Both the position numbers and the translations under genes were made by a program. The notes below the pieces were generated by a model. It had not been told where the DNA came from and did no database searches. It was given only the letters and a program-made list of their open reading frames with translations. Source: Clostridia bacterium (GTDB lineage: Bacteria; Bacillota; Clostridia; Christensenellales; Pumilibacteraceae). Taken from it: DNA of 64,000 nucleotides. The stretch lies in assembly GCA_022791055.1 (NCBI GenBank), contig JAAVYI010000023.1, positions 1 through 64,000 of the forward strand. The letters run 5' to 3'. This document shows positions 52,680 to 62,346 of the stretch, piece after piece; the first letter of the stretch is position 1, and each line of letters starts with the position of its first letter.

Positions 52680-54638
52680 CTATTTACAAACTTTATCCGC
52701 AATTTCTTTCTGTAATTTTTCCAAAAGTTGCGCATAGGTCATAACGCCCAAATCGCCTTCCTTGCGGCTACGCACGGCGACTACGCCGTTTTCGACCTCT
52801 TTATCCCCGACGATCAGCATATACGGTATCTTTTCCATTTGTGCCTCGCGGATTTTATATCCGATTTTTTCATTCCGATTATCGGTTTCGGCACGAATAC
52901 CGGCGCGTAAAAGCTGTTCGGCAATTTCATTCGCCTTGTCGGCGTTGCGTTGGGTGAGCGACAAAACACGAACTTGCGTCGGACTGAACCATAGCGGGAA
53001 CGCGCCGGCATACTTCTCGATCAATATCGCCAGCGTCCGCTCGTAACAACCGATCGAACTGCGGTGAATGACATACGGCGTGCGCTTCACGCCGTCCGCA
53101 TCGACATACGACATTTCAAAGCTCTCGCCTGCCGCAAAATCGATCTGAATCGTGATCAGCGTGTCTTCTTTCCCGTAAACATTTCGAATTTGTACATCGA
53201 GTTTCGGCCCGTAGAATGCCGCCTCGTCGTCGGCCTCCACATAGTCCAGCTGCAAGTTATCAAGAATCTCGCGCATCATCGATTCGGTCGATTCCCACGC
53301 CTCGTCATTGTCGATATACTTGTCCGATTTACCCTTGCCGCGCTTTGAGAATCGGAACGAAACGTCTTCCCGCAGACCCAATGCGTCCAAAATGTCATAC
53401 GACAGATCCAAGCAACGCTTGAACTCATCGGCAACCTGCTCTTTCGTACAAACGATATGGCCGTCGGAAAGCGTAAACTGCCGAACACGAATCAGCCCAT
53501 GCATCTCGCCCGACGCCTCTTTGCGGTACAGTGTCGCCGTCTCGGAATAGCGGCACGGCAAATCGCGGTACGACTTAAGTCCGTTCTTGTATATCTGGTA
53601 CTGGAACGGACAAGTCATCGGTCTGAGCGCCGTAATTTCTTCATCCTCTTTTACAGGCGCGCCGTCCTCGTCGATTTCGCCCAAAACAAACATTTTGTCG
53701 CGGTAGTGCGACCAATGTCCGGAAATCTTATACAGATCGGACTTCGCCAAATTCGGTGTTTTGGTGATCATAAAGCCGCGCTTGGCCTCTTCGTCCTCAA
53801 CATACCGCTGCAATATCTGCAAAATTTTCGCGCCCTTCGGCATGAGCAACGGCAACCCTTGCCCGATCACGTCGCTGGTCATAAAAATGCCCAAATCACG
53901 CCCCAACTTGTTATGATCGCGGCGTTTCGCCTCTTCCATTTGCTCCATGTACGCGGTCAAATCGGCTTTCTTTTCAAATGCCGTACCGTATATGCGGGTC
54001 AGCATTTTATTTTTCTCGTTGCCGCGCCAGTACGCACCCGCGATCTGCGTCAGTTTAACATGCTTGACCTTACCTGTACTCATCAGGTGCGGCCCACGAC
54101 ACAGGTCGGTAAATCCGCCCTGCTTATACAGCGTGATTTTCGCATCTTTCGGCAGATCCTCAATCAACTGTACTTTATAAATTTCGTTAAAGCCGCGCAT
54201 TTGTGTGAGCGCTTGCTTGCGACTGACTTCGACACGCTCGATCGGAAAATCGGCTTTTATAATGTCGTTCATTTCCTTTTCGATCTTTTCGAAATCTTCC
54301 AAAGTAACCGGGGACGAAAAATCGAAATCGTAATAAAAACCGTTTTTGATCGCAGGGCCGATCGCAAGTTGCGCCGTCGGGAAAATGCTTTTGACGGCTT
54401 GCGCCAAAATATGAGCCGCCGTATGTCGATACGCCTCGCGCCCTTCTTCATCTTTGAACGTCAAAATTTCCAACGAGCAATCCTGTCGCAAGACATACGC
54501 CAAATCGACAAGCTCCCCGTCGACGCGCGCAATCAATGCATTCCGCGCCAAGCCTTCGCTGATCAATCCTGCCGCCTGATAGGCATTGATACCCGCCTCG
54601 GCTTGCAAAATCGATCCGTCTTTTAAAGTAATGTTCAT
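52680..54638 (-). CDS. thrS: Threonyl-tRNA synthetase
   Basis: Charges tRNA-Thr. The 652-residue class II synthetase has the N-terminal TGS domain (1-60), the editing domain with HTAAHILAQAV and the distal zinc-type residues, the catalytic core with RPMTCPFQYQIY (motif 2 area, cysteine) and YVIHRSSIGCYER, and the anticodon-binding domain (about 540-652). AGGAGG lies 11 nt before ATG. It is controlled by the T-box upstream. Confidence 0.97.
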   Translation of the reverse strand: MNITLKDGSILQAEAGINAYQAAGLISEGLARNALIARVDGELVDLAYVLRQDCSLEILTFKDEEGREAYRHTAAHILAQAVKSIFPTAQLAIGPAIKNGFYYDFDFSSPVTLEDFEKIEKEMNDIIKADFPIERVEVSRKQALTQMRGFNEIYKVQLIEDLPKDAKITLYKQGGFTDLCRGPHLMSTGKVKHVKLTQIAGAYWRGNEKNKMLTRIYGTAFEKKADLTAYMEQMEEAKRRDHNKLGRDLGIFMTSDVIGQGLPLLMPKGAKILQILQRYVEDEEAKRGFMITKTPNLAKSDLYKISGHWSHYRDKMFVLGEIDEDGAPVKEDEEITALRPMTCPFQYQIYKNGLKSYRDLPCRYSETATLYRKEASGEMHGLIRVRQFTLSDGHIVCTKEQVADEFKRCLDLSYDILDALGLREDVSFRFSKRGKGKSDKYIDNDEAWESTESMMREILDNLQLDYVEADDEAAFYGPKLDVQIRNVYGKEDTLITIQIDFAAGESFEMSYVDADGVKRTPYVIHRSSIGCYERTLAILIEKYAGAFPLWFSPTQVRVLSLTQRNADKANEIAEQLLRAGIRAETDNRNEKIGYKIREAQMEKIPYMLIVGDKEVENGVVAVRSRKEGDLGVMTYAQLLEKLQKEIADKVCK

Positions 54639-54660
54639 GTCGTTTACGACCTCCTACCGA

Positions 54661-54699
54661 TAAAAAATTCGTCCTCGCACAAAATTTGCGCAAGGACGA
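54661..54699 (-). terminator. T-box intrinsic terminator of thrS
   Basis: 12-nt arms (54669-54680 and 54688-54699; TCGTCC..GGACGA) with a 7-nt loop and a six-to-seven T run on the minus strand, 23 nt before thrS. Mutually exclusive with the antiterminator containing the T-box sequence. Confidence 0.93.
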
Positions 54700-54880
54700 G
54701 ATTGTTCCCGTGGTTCCACCTTGGATTCACCGCTGAAAAGCGGCCTCGATTATCTTAACATACGGTTAAGCACGTTCCAAACGAGGTGGTTTCGTCCCCG
54801 ATACCGCGAGTTCTTTCCAGCGCCGAACTCTCTCTGGTGGCGGTATTTCTCCGGATTCTACTTGTCCTCATTTTAAAGGA
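54661..54880 (-). promoter_or_regulatory. T-box riboswitch controlling thrS
   Basis: The leader has a long Stem I region, the T-box core AAGGTGGAACCACGG (54708-54722) and the terminator. The TGGA bulge would pair with the 3' end of an uncharged tRNA whose discriminator is U. ACC codons in the 3' side of Stem I (about 54780-54790, GAAACCACC) are candidate threonine specifiers. Uncharged tRNA-Thr should allow read-through into thrS. Confidence 0.93.
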
Positions 54881-54896
54881 ATTAATTTGTATATTC

Positions 54897-54926
54897 ATTA
54901 TACCGCCGTCGAACAGGAAAAGTCAA
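54897..54926 (-). promoter_or_regulatory. Sigma-A-type promoter of thrS
   Basis: -35 TTGACT (54921-54926), 18-nt spacer, -10 TATAAT (54897-54902), upstream of the T-box leader. Confidence 0.82.
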
Positions 54927-55069
54927 CTGTTTCATGAAAGTATTTTTTGTATATCCGAATTTAATTGTCGTTTACCGATCTCCCTGCCAAATAGCACCAT
55001 GCAAATTTTATAATATGCCTTGCATACTATTAGAAAATGCGAAAAAATAAGTAATAACTGCTCTTTCCC

Positions 55070-55098
55070 TTGCTTAAATGCGATGACCGTGCTATACT
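55070..55098 (+). promoter_or_regulatory. Sigma-A-type promoter of the GNAT gene
   Basis: -35 TTGCTT (55070-55075), 17-nt spacer, -10 TATACT (55093-55098) on the plus strand, 36 nt before the start codon. Confidence 0.7.
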
Positions 55099-55134
55099 GT
55101 ACTTATAATTTCGACGGAGTGCAATACCTTACAA

Positions 55135-55680
55135 ATGTTATTTGAAGAAAAGAAAATACTCTTAAAGAACGGAAAGACAGCCGACTTAATGAGTCCCCGC
55201 GCCACGGATGCGGAGAAGATGCTTCATTTTGTAAAGACTGCTTGCAGTGAGACGGATTATCTTTTGCGGTATCCCGAAGAGTGGACAATGGATGTCGAGC
55301 AAGAAAAAACTTGGATCAATCGCCTTCGCACTTCTCCCGATACCATGGCGATCACTTGTTATGTTGACGGTGAAGTTGTAGGCAACTGCGAAATCGGTTT
55401 CAAAAGCGGAATGAAGATTGCACATCGAGCATCGATCGCTATTGCGATTCTTAAGAATTATTGGAATCTCGGTATTGGCTCGGCCATGATGGAAGCGCTT
55501 ATAGCCGTAGCGCGAGAACGCGGAACGGAGATCGTGGAACTTGAATTTATCGAGGGTAACGAACGCGCAAAAAATCTATATGAGAAATTCGGATTCCAAA
55601 TTGTTTCCGAAAAGCCCAATGCGTTTAAACTGAAAGACGGCACATACTTGAAAGAATATTATATGCAGAAATACATATAG
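55135..55680 (+). CDS. GNAT-family N-acetyltransferase
   Basis: 181 residues with an acceptor-domain N-terminus (PRATDAEKMLHFVKTACSETDYLLRYPEEW), the acetyl-CoA loop in ILKNYWNLGIGSAMMEALI and the C-terminal FIEGNERAKNLYEKFGF. The acceptor is unknown. It is intact, unlike the other GNAT gene at 46272. The ribosome site is poorly placed (GGAG 15 nt before ATG). The 380 nt after it up to comFC hold nothing I can support. Confidence 0.85.
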   Translation: MLFEEKKILLKNGKTADLMSPRATDAEKMLHFVKTACSETDYLLRYPEEWTMDVEQEKTWINRLRTSPDTMAITCYVDGEVVGNCEIGFKSGMKIAHRASIAIAILKNYWNLGIGSAMMEALIAVARERGTEIVELEFIEGNERAKNLYEKFGFQIVSEKPNAFKLKDGTYLKEYYMQKYI

Positions 55681-56064
55681 ACGAAATTTAAGATTATTCT
55701 TACTGACACAGCTCATTCACGCCGACGACAACGGCATAGAGCGAAAAACAGAAAAAATATTATAACAAATTACAAATTTGTCGCATTTCGCCCACCGACA
55801 GGCACGGCGAAGTGTTACAAAAAAATGATTGAGGCATATTTTGCATAATCAGCCATGAGCCGAATAAAAGCCACGCATCGCAAGCAATCGCACTCAAGGA
55901 ATACCTACTAGAGCCTCGTTCGCAATTACTCAATAATTTTGTTGTTTCGATAAAGTATAGCCCGCCATGTTGCGAAAACGAAGATAGCGAGCCTTTCTTT
56001 AGCGTGTAAATATTTCTATATATGCTGTTGTCGGTTTTTTGCAAGCCGATTACGCGTTTTTTGC

Positions 56065-56766
56065 TTATATCAATATTTGTTTGATCCGCGCCGTCGCTAA
56101 AGTCAGTACATATACTTTTTGAACGCCGCCTTTACGCAATACTTTCGCACACTCGTTGCTTGTTGCACCCGTTGTAAAAACGTCGTCAACCAAAAGCACC
56201 GATCTCGGTTTCTCCGCTCCGCAAAAAGAAAAGGTATCGACGATCGCCTGACTTCTTTCTTCGGCGCCCATGCGCGCTAAATTTTTGGTATACTTGACTT
56301 TTTCCAACAACGAAACCGTCGGTAGTTGCACGATTTTCCCGATCGCGTGCGCCAAAAGTTCCGCTTGATTGTATCCGCGTTTCTTCTGCCTCTTTTGCGG
56401 CATCGGCACATAGGTAATGCAATCAACGGAAATGCACCATCGCAAAAACGTATCTGCCATCATCGACGCAAACACCAGCACCAAATAGCGTGCATTTCCA
56501 TATTTCAGACGACGAATTACATCTTTGACACTCGCCTCATACACCAACGACGCCCGCGCGCTCTCGAAATTCCATTTCCGTTTATGACACGTATCGCAAA
56601 ATATGCCCTCCGTATCGGTTGCACGGCCGCAGCCCAAACAAAAACTGCGATTAACGGATAACGTGCACCGCGGGCAGAGACAATACCGATTGCGTACCGG
56701 ATAATCGTCTCCGCACACGATGCACGTCACATCGTCGGGATAAAGAAAATCGTTTAAAAGATTCAC
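56065..56766 (-). CDS. comFC: ComF-family phosphoribosyltransferase-like protein
   Basis: 233 residues: N-terminal zinc-finger-like cysteines (CIVC, CLCPRC, CLGC, CDTC) and a phosphoribosyltransferase domain with the PRPP loop VLLVDDVFTTGAT. In Bacillus, ComFC takes part in DNA uptake. Here it stands without comFA, in an ATGA overlap with ackA, so the role is inferred. Confidence 0.88.
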   Translation of the reverse strand: MNLLNDFLYPDDVTCIVCGDDYPVRNRYCLCPRCTLSVNRSFCLGCGRATDTEGIFCDTCHKRKWNFESARASLVYEASVKDVIRRLKYGNARYLVLVFASMMADTFLRWCISVDCITYVPMPQKRQKKRGYNQAELLAHAIGKIVQLPTVSLLEKVKYTKNLARMGAEERSQAIVDTFSFCGAEKPRSVLLVDDVFTTGATSNECAKVLRKGGVQKVYVLTLATARIKQILI

Positions 56767-57956
56767 CGTAAGTGACTGCGTTGCAATGTCTCGCGCGCGA
56801 TGACAAGTTCTTCGTTTGTCGGAATGATGTATACTTTGACCGAAGAACCCTTCCCCGTCAAATCGGTTATTACGCCGCGTTTCGGCGTTGCATTCGCCGA
56901 CTTGTCATACCGAATGCCCAAAAATTCCAAGCCGTCCATGACCTGCTCGCGCACGACCGGCGTATGTTCGCCGATACCGCCGGTAAACGCCAAAAAGTCA
57001 ATACCGCCCATTGCCGCCGCATACGAGCCGATATATTTTTTGACGCGATACGAGAACATCTCTACAGCAAGACGCGCCCGCGCATCGCCCTCGTCCATCG
57101 CTTTCGTCAGGTCGCGGAAATCCGAACTGATGCCAGAAATGCCGAGAACACCGCTTTTTTTGTTCAAATATTCGGTTGCTTGGTGAATGTCCATGCCCGT
57201 CTTGTGCATCAAAAATTCGAGTACAGCCGGATCAATGTCGCCGCTCCGCGTGCCCATCACAAGCCCTTCGAGCGGGGTCAAGCCCATAGACGTATCGATA
57301 CATTTCCCATTCTTGACCGCGCTGACACTGGCGCCGTTGCCCAAATGGCAAATCACGCATTTAAAATCGTCTCGTCCCATCAGCTTGCGCGCCTCGCCGG
57401 ACACATACAAATGGCTGGTGCCGTGAAAGCCGTATTTGCGGATCTTATACTTCTTATAATCCTCGTAAGGCAGCGCATACATATAGGCATAGTCCGGCAT
57501 CGTCGAGTGGAACGTCGTATCGAACACCGCAACCATAGGCGCATTCGGCATAACCTCACGACAAGCCTTGATCCCCATAATATTAGCCGGCATGTGTAAA
57601 GGCCCCAACTCGACATTGCTCTCGATGATCTTCAACACTTCGTCGTCGATCAAGACGCTCTCATTAAAATCTTCGCCGCTGTGCAACACGCGATGCCCAA
57701 CCGCCGCGATGTCCGACATACTGTCGATGACGCCGTACTCTTTATCGACAAGCGCATCCAAAACCAACTTGATCGCCTCGGTATGCGTCGGCATCGGCTT
57801 TTCCAAACGCACTTCTTTTTTACCGGTATGATTCAGCAAAGCATGTGCTTGCCCAATGCGCTCGCATACGCCTTTTGCAATGACGCTCTCGTCCTGCATT
57901 TCGATCAACTGATATTTGAGCGACGAACTTCCTGCATTTACAACCAATACTTTCAT
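56763..57956 (-). CDS. ackA: Acetate kinase
   Basis: Makes ATP and acetate from acetyl phosphate. The 397-residue ASKHA-fold protein starts VLVVNAGSSSLKYQLIE and has YGFHGTSHLYV, CHLGNGASVSAV and FTGGIGEHTP. It lies 11 nt after pta, forming the acetate-producing pair. Confidence 0.97.
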   Translation of the reverse strand: MKVLVVNAGSSSLKYQLIEMQDESVIAKGVCERIGQAHALLNHTGKKEVRLEKPMPTHTEAIKLVLDALVDKEYGVIDSMSDIAAVGHRVLHSGEDFNESVLIDDEVLKIIESNVELGPLHMPANIMGIKACREVMPNAPMVAVFDTTFHSTMPDYAYMYALPYEDYKKYKIRKYGFHGTSHLYVSGEARKLMGRDDFKCVICHLGNGASVSAVKNGKCIDTSMGLTPLEGLVMGTRSGDIDPAVLEFLMHKTGMDIHQATEYLNKKSGVLGISGISSDFRDLTKAMDEGDARARLAVEMFSYRVKKYIGSYAAAMGGIDFLAFTGGIGEHTPVVREQVMDGLEFLGIRYDKSANATPKRGVITDLTGKGSSVKVYIIPTNEELVIARETLQRSHLR

Positions 57957-57967
57957 TATGCTTCTCC

Positions 57968-58957
57968 TTATTGAATGGCTTGCAACGCGGTCATTGCTAC
58001 GACGTTTACAACGTCTTCCGACGAACAGCCTCTCGACAAGTCGTTTACCGGCTTATTGAATCCTTGACAAATCGGACCGACTGCCTCGGCGTTGCCCAGG
58101 CGTTGCACCAATTTATAACCGATATTGCCGGCTTGCAAATCCGGGAAGATCAGCACATTCGCGTGACCGGCTACGTTGCTGCCGGGCGCTTTCAGTTTTG
58201 CCACCGACTCCACCAATGCGGCGTCTAACTGCAATTCCCCGTCGACCGACAACTGCGGCGCTCGCGCTTTAACGAGTGCAGTCGCCTCGACGACTTTATC
58301 CACAAGTTCATGCTTGGCAGATCCTTTTGTCGAGAACGAAAGCATCGCCACTTTCGGATCTAACCCGGCAATCGAAACCGCCGTCGCCGCCGACGCGATC
58401 GCAATGTCCGCCAGTTGCTCGGCCGTAGGCTGCGGATTGACCGCACAGTCTCCAAACACCAACACGCCGTTATCCCCATACTGCGCCGCTTGCGTCGCCA
58501 TGATAAAACAACTGCTGACCGTATTGATTCCCGGCGCTGTCTTGATGATCTGCAATGCCGGACGCAGAACGTCGCCCGTCGCATTGACAGCACCGGCAAC
58601 CATACCGTCCGCCTCGCCGCGTTTGACCATCAATACCCCGAAGTACAGCGGGTTGCGCGCCAGTTTAGCCGCCTCTTCGGGCGTCATGCCCTTTGCCTTT
58701 CGCAACTCGTACAATAGTTCGGCATACGGCAAAATATCCATGTTCTGCGTGTCGATAATGCGTACATCGATATTTTTGATTTCGGGATTGACCTTATAAA
58801 TCACGTCTGCGCGCCCTAACAAGGTAACACGCGCAATCTTCTCTTTACGGATGGCCACAGCCGCATCGATGATACGCTTTTCCTCGCCTTCCGCCAATAC
58901 GATATGCTTGTCTGCGCTTTGTGCCTTGGCTCTCACACTTTCCAGCAATTTGCTCAT
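57968..58957 (-). CDS. pta: Phosphate acetyltransferase
   Basis: Converts acetyl-CoA and phosphate to acetyl phosphate. The 329-residue PTA domain has [44 protein letters not shown] and the end [25 protein letters not shown] precedes ATG. First gene of pta-ackA-comFC. Confidence 0.97.
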   Translation of the reverse strand: MSKLLESVRAKAQSADKHIVLAEGEEKRIIDAAVAIRKEKIARVTLLGRADVIYKVNPEIKNIDVRIIDTQNMDILPYAELLYELRKAKGMTPEEAAKLARNPLYFGVLMVKRGEADGMVAGAVNATGDVLRPALQIIKTAPGINTVSSCFIMATQAAQYGDNGVLVFGDCAVNPQPTAEQLADIAIASAATAVSIAGLDPKVAMLSFSTKGSAKHELVDKVVEATALVKARAPQLSVDGELQLDAALVESVAKLKAPGSNVAGHANVLIFPDLQAGNIGYKLVQRLGNAEAVGPICQGFNKPVNDLSRGCSSEDVVNVVAMTALQAIQ

Positions 58958-58981
58958 TTTCTGTCACTCCTATCAAATAAT

Positions 58982-59011
58982 TTTACTTTTCGGCGAAGTG
59001 TGTGCTATACT
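58982..59011 (+). promoter_or_regulatory. Promoter of tmcAL
   Basis: -35 TTTACT (58982-58987), 18-nt spacer (17 if TTACTT is used), -10 TATACT (59006-59011). Its -10 box lies back to back with that of the pta promoter. Confidence 0.65.
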
Positions 59012-59012
59012 G

Positions 59013-59041
59013 ATTATAGCGCCCGTCGTCTATCTCGTCTA
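59013..59041 (-). promoter_or_regulatory. Promoter of pta-ackA
   Basis: -35 TAGACG (59036-59041), 17-nt spacer, -10 TATAAT (59013-59018) on the minus strand. One base separates this -10 box from the plus-strand -10 box of tmcAL. Confidence 0.65.
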
Positions 59042-59097
59042 TTATAACAAATCGATCACAAAAAGTAAATCGAATCCGACCGAACAGGAGAAAAATT

Positions 59098-60255
59098 ATG
59101 AAACTATCTGCCGTAATTTGCGAATATAATCCGTTCCACAACGGCCACGCCTACCAACTGGAAAAGGCAAACCGCCGTTCCGACGGCGTCATTTGCGTCA
59201 TGAGCGGCGATTTTGTACAGCGCGCAGAACCTGCCGTCTGTGACAAATACGTGCGAGCCGAATGCGCACTGCTTGCCGGCGCCTCTTCGGTAGTCGAACT
59301 GCCGGTAGCCGTCAGCGTCGCGCCGGGCGAACGATTCGCCCGCGGCGCGGTCGAAGTCGTCGAGAAACTGCCGCATGTCAAAAAATTGTTCATGGGGTGC
59401 GAAACACAGCAACCGTCCATATTGGAAAAGTTGGCGGATATACAATTCACCGAATCGCAATCCTTCCGGGACGATTTAAAAAAACACCTGGCCGACGGCG
59501 CATCGTATGCCCAAAGTTATGCGTTTGCCACCGTGCAGGCAGGCGTTAAGGCCGGAATTGATACTACTATGTCTGTCGAAGTACTGGCAAAACCCAACAA
59601 TTTGCTCTGTATCGAGTATATCAAAGCGCTCCGCGCGCGCAAATCGGACATCGAGCCGGTCATTCTCCCGCGTAAAGGAAACGACTATAACGATCTGAAA
59701 ATGGGCGAATTTGCATCGGCCTCCGCCATACGCGCAAACTTACAAAACGCCGATTTGGTGCGCGCGGCCATGCCGTCTGTTTGTGCCGAAAAATTTTTGA
59801 AAGCGGTTGCCGAACACCCTGTCGATCACAAACTGTATCAAGGATTAGTCATTGATGCACTGCGTCGCAGCACTCCGGAGCAACTCTCCAAACTGCCGGA
59901 TGTCGGCGAGGGACTGGAACATAAACTATATAAAAATGCTTTACAGTTTACAAATTTGGACGATATTCTGGACGCCGCAAAATCCAAACGCTACACGCGC
60001 AGTCGATTAAAACGCATTTGTCTTTCGGCTTTATTGCAATATGGCAACACCCCTGCCCGCTTACGGGTATTAGGGATCCGCGAAACCTTTAAATCGTATT
60101 TGGCAAATCTGGGCGAATCGTTTTACGTAAAAACTTCCGAACTCGAGGACAACGAAAACATCGACGAACGACGCGCCGATGCCCTCTACACGCTACTCAC
60201 GCATACGGACGGCAACCGATTCTATAGCAACCGCCTTTTAACTGTTCGCGGTTAA
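59098..60255 (+). CDS. tmcAL: tRNA(Met) cytidine acetate ligase
   Basis: TmcAL (YlbM) acetylates the wobble cytidine of elongator tRNA-Met, using acetate and ATP. The 385-residue protein has the nucleotidyltransferase motif HNGH in CEYNPFHNGHAYQLE, VMSGDFVQRAEPAV, and KGNDYND with FASASAIR. AGGAG lies 8 nt before ATG. It is divergent from pta-ackA, whose product acetate is its substrate. Confidence 0.95.
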   Translation: MKLSAVICEYNPFHNGHAYQLEKANRRSDGVICVMSGDFVQRAEPAVCDKYVRAECALLAGASSVVELPVAVSVAPGERFARGAVEVVEKLPHVKKLFMGCETQQPSILEKLADIQFTESQSFRDDLKKHLADGASYAQSYAFATVQAGVKAGIDTTMSVEVLAKPNNLLCIEYIKALRARKSDIEPVILPRKGNDYNDLKMGEFASASAIRANLQNADLVRAAMPSVCAEKFLKAVAEHPVDHKLYQGLVIDALRRSTPEQLSKLPDVGEGLEHKLYKNALQFTNLDDILDAAKSKRYTRSRLKRICLSALLQYGNTPARLRVLGIRETFKSYLANLGESFYVKTSELEDNENIDERRADALYTLLTHTDGNRFYSNRLLTVRG

Positions 60256-60273
60256 ACGCGCTAATATTATGAG

Positions 60274-60307
60274 AAACGCCTCCATGAAGTTTATTCTGGA
60301 GGCGTTT
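60274..60307. terminator. Bidirectional terminator between tmcAL and the V-ATPase operon
   Basis: Perfect 10-bp stem AAACGCCTCC/GGAGGCGTTT with a 14-nt loop. T residues flank it modestly on both strands. It separates the convergent tmcAL and ntpD genes. Confidence 0.75.
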
Positions 60308-60312
60308 ACCGC

Positions 60313-60966
60313 TTATTCCGGCTCTTTCGTCGCGCCGTCGCGTTCGGCGATCATGCTCTTGACTTTCATCAAGCGGATTAGACTGCCGCGCTCGTTTTCG
60401 TCAAGTTTCATAATAATATATTTGATCGTTTCGTTGAGCTGCGGGATCATCACGTATTCCAACGCATTGACGCGCCGCCGATTCTTTTCGATTTCGTCGG
60501 CCAACATGTTACATGTTTTTTCGACTTCGGCAAGCCGCAACAATTTTTCCATCAGCGCGGAGATTTTCAAAATTGCATTGTCCAAATCTCCGCTCGTCCC
60601 CACAAAGGTATACGGCAATAAATCCTCTTGTTTCTGCGGCACGATCTCGATCGACGGCACATCGACACCCATGACGTTTTTCATGCCCGTCCGCACGTCG
60701 GCCTTAAGCGCCGGCATACATAAAGACTGCTCGATCGTCTGCGAACTGGAAACCGCGCGCGCCAACATGAACGACCGCAACGCTTCCGCCAGTTCGCCCT
60801 CGACCTCTTCGCGCAAACGTTTGTTTTCCCGAATGAACGACATAAACTGTCGGATCATTTCGTCCGATTTGTCTTTCAATAGCTTATGCCCGCGCGTAGC
60901 CGTTTTGAGGCGGGTTTTGAGCCGCCGCAGTTCCATGCGCGTCGGGTTTACGGCCAGTCTGGACAT
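60313..60966 (-). CDS. ntpD: V-type ATPase subunit D
   Basis: 217-residue coiled-coil central stalk protein: NPTRMELRRLKTRLKTATRGHKLLKDK at the N-terminus and the C-terminal helix with EKTCNMLADEIEKNRRRVNALEYVMIPQL. It couples ATP hydrolysis in A3B3 to rotor movement. AAGGAG precedes ATG, 3 nt after the B subunit stop. Confidence 0.96.
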   Translation of the reverse strand: MSRLAVNPTRMELRRLKTRLKTATRGHKLLKDKSDEMIRQFMSFIRENKRLREEVEGELAEALRSFMLARAVSSSQTIEQSLCMPALKADVRTGMKNVMGVDVPSIEIVPQKQEDLLPYTFVGTSGDLDNAILKISALMEKLLRLAEVEKTCNMLADEIEKNRRRVNALEYVMIPQLNETIKYIIMKLDENERGSLIRLMKVKSMIAERDGATKEPE

Positions 60967-60969
60967 CGC

Positions 60970-62346
60970 CTACTCCTTCGCTTTCCAATATTTTTCGATA
61001 TACTCGTCTTTGATACGTTTGAGTTCGGACTTCGGCAAAATCGACAGCAAGCTCCACCCTAAGTCGAGCGTCTCCTCGATCGAGCGGTTTGTATCGAATC
61101 CTTGCGAAACGTATCTGCGCTCGAACTCCTCGGCGAACTTCGCGTATTTTTTATCGACTTCCGTCAAAGCGGCCTCGCCCAAAATCGCCGAAAGTTCTTT
61201 CGCCTCTTTCCCTTGCGAATACGCCGAGAATAACTGATTCATTGTATCCGCATGATCCTCGCGCGTCTTGCCCTTGCCGATACCTTTGTCTTTCAAACGC
61301 GACAAGCTGGGCAATACGTCGATCGGCGGATTGTAACCTTTCTTGTAAAGTTCACGCGAAAGAATGATCTGCCCCTCTGTGATATAGCCCGTCAAATCGG
61401 GGATCGGGTGCGTCTTGTCATCCTCCGGCATGGTCAAAATTGGGATCTGCGTAATCGATCCGGCCTTGCCGCGGATCTTGCCCGCGCGCTCGTATAAACT
61501 CGCCAAATCGGTGTACAGATAGCCCGGGTATCCGCGACGCCCCGGCACTTCTTTTCGCGCAGCCGACACTTCGCGCAAAGCCTCGGCATAATTGGTGATG
61601 TCGGTCATAATGACCAACACGTGCATACCTTGTTCAAACGCCAAATATTCAGCCGCCGTCAACGCCATGCGCGGCGTCGATATGCGTTCGATAGCCGGGT
61701 CGTTCGCCAAGTTCATAAACAAAACCGTTCTGTCGATCGCGCCGGTGCGGCGGAAATCGTTGATAAAAAAGTCCGCCTCTTCGTAGGTAATCCCGATCGC
61801 CGCAAACACAACGGCGAACTTTCCGTCCGAACCCAGCACTTTTGCCTGTCGGGCGATCTGCGCGGCCAAATTGGCGTGCGGCAATCCCGATGCCGAAAAC
61901 ACCGGCAATTTTTGTCCGCGAACGAGCGTGTTCAGGCCGTCGATCGCCGATACGCCCGTCTGGATAAACTCGTCCGGATAGTCGCGCGCCGCCGGGTTGA
62001 TCGGTTGTCCGTTGACGTCGACGCGCTTATCGGGAATGATGTCGGGACCGCCGTCTTTCGGGCGTCCCATGCCGTCGAACACGCGGCCGAGCATATCCAT
62101 CGATACCGGCAGTTCGATACTGCGCCCCAAAAAGCGCGCCCGCGCCGAACTGATCTTCAAGCCCTGGCTGACCTCGAACAACTGTACCAGCGCTTTGTCG
62201 CGGTTGACTTCCAACACTTTCCCCTGGCGGATCTCGCCGTTGGCCTGCTCGATTTCGACAAGTTCGTTATATTTGACACCCTCGACGTCCTCGACCAACA
62301 TCAGCGGGCCGACAACCTCTTTAATGGTGCGGTATTCTTTCAGCAT
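60970..62346 (-). CDS. ntpB: V-type ATPase subunit B
   Basis: 458-residue non-catalytic nucleotide-binding subunit: [43 protein letters not shown] and the [14 protein letters not shown] segment. There is no Walker A lysine loop, as expected. The start shares one base with the A subunit stop (TGATG), with GGAGGG 6 nt upstream. Confidence 0.97.
   Translation of the reverse strand: MLKEYRTIKEVVGPLMLVEDVEGVKYNELVEIEQANGEIRQGKVLEVNRDKALVQLFEVSQGLKISSARARFLGRSIELPVSMDMLGRVFDGMGRPKDGGPDIIPDKRVDVNGQPINPAARDYPDEFIQTGVSAIDGLNTLVRGQKLPVFSASGLPHANLAAQIARQAKVLGSDGKFAVVFAAIGITYEEADFFINDFRRTGAIDRTVLFMNLANDPAIERISTPRMALTAAEYLAFEQGMHVLVIMTDITNYAEALREVSAARKEVPGRRGYPGYLYTDLASLYERAGKIRGKAGSITQIPILTMPEDDKTHPIPDLTGYITEGQIILSRELYKKGYNPPIDVLPSLSRLKDKGIGKGKTREDHADTMNQLFSAYSQGKEAKELSAILGEAALTEVDKKYAKFAEEFERRYVSQGFDTNRSIEETLDLGWSLLSILPKSELKRIKDEYIEKYWKAKE

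Noticed and set aside
55760-56044. 94-residue open frame on the minus strand before comFC
   Set aside because: No ribosome site, no recognisable domain and AT-rich, non-coding-like composition; not supported as a gene.
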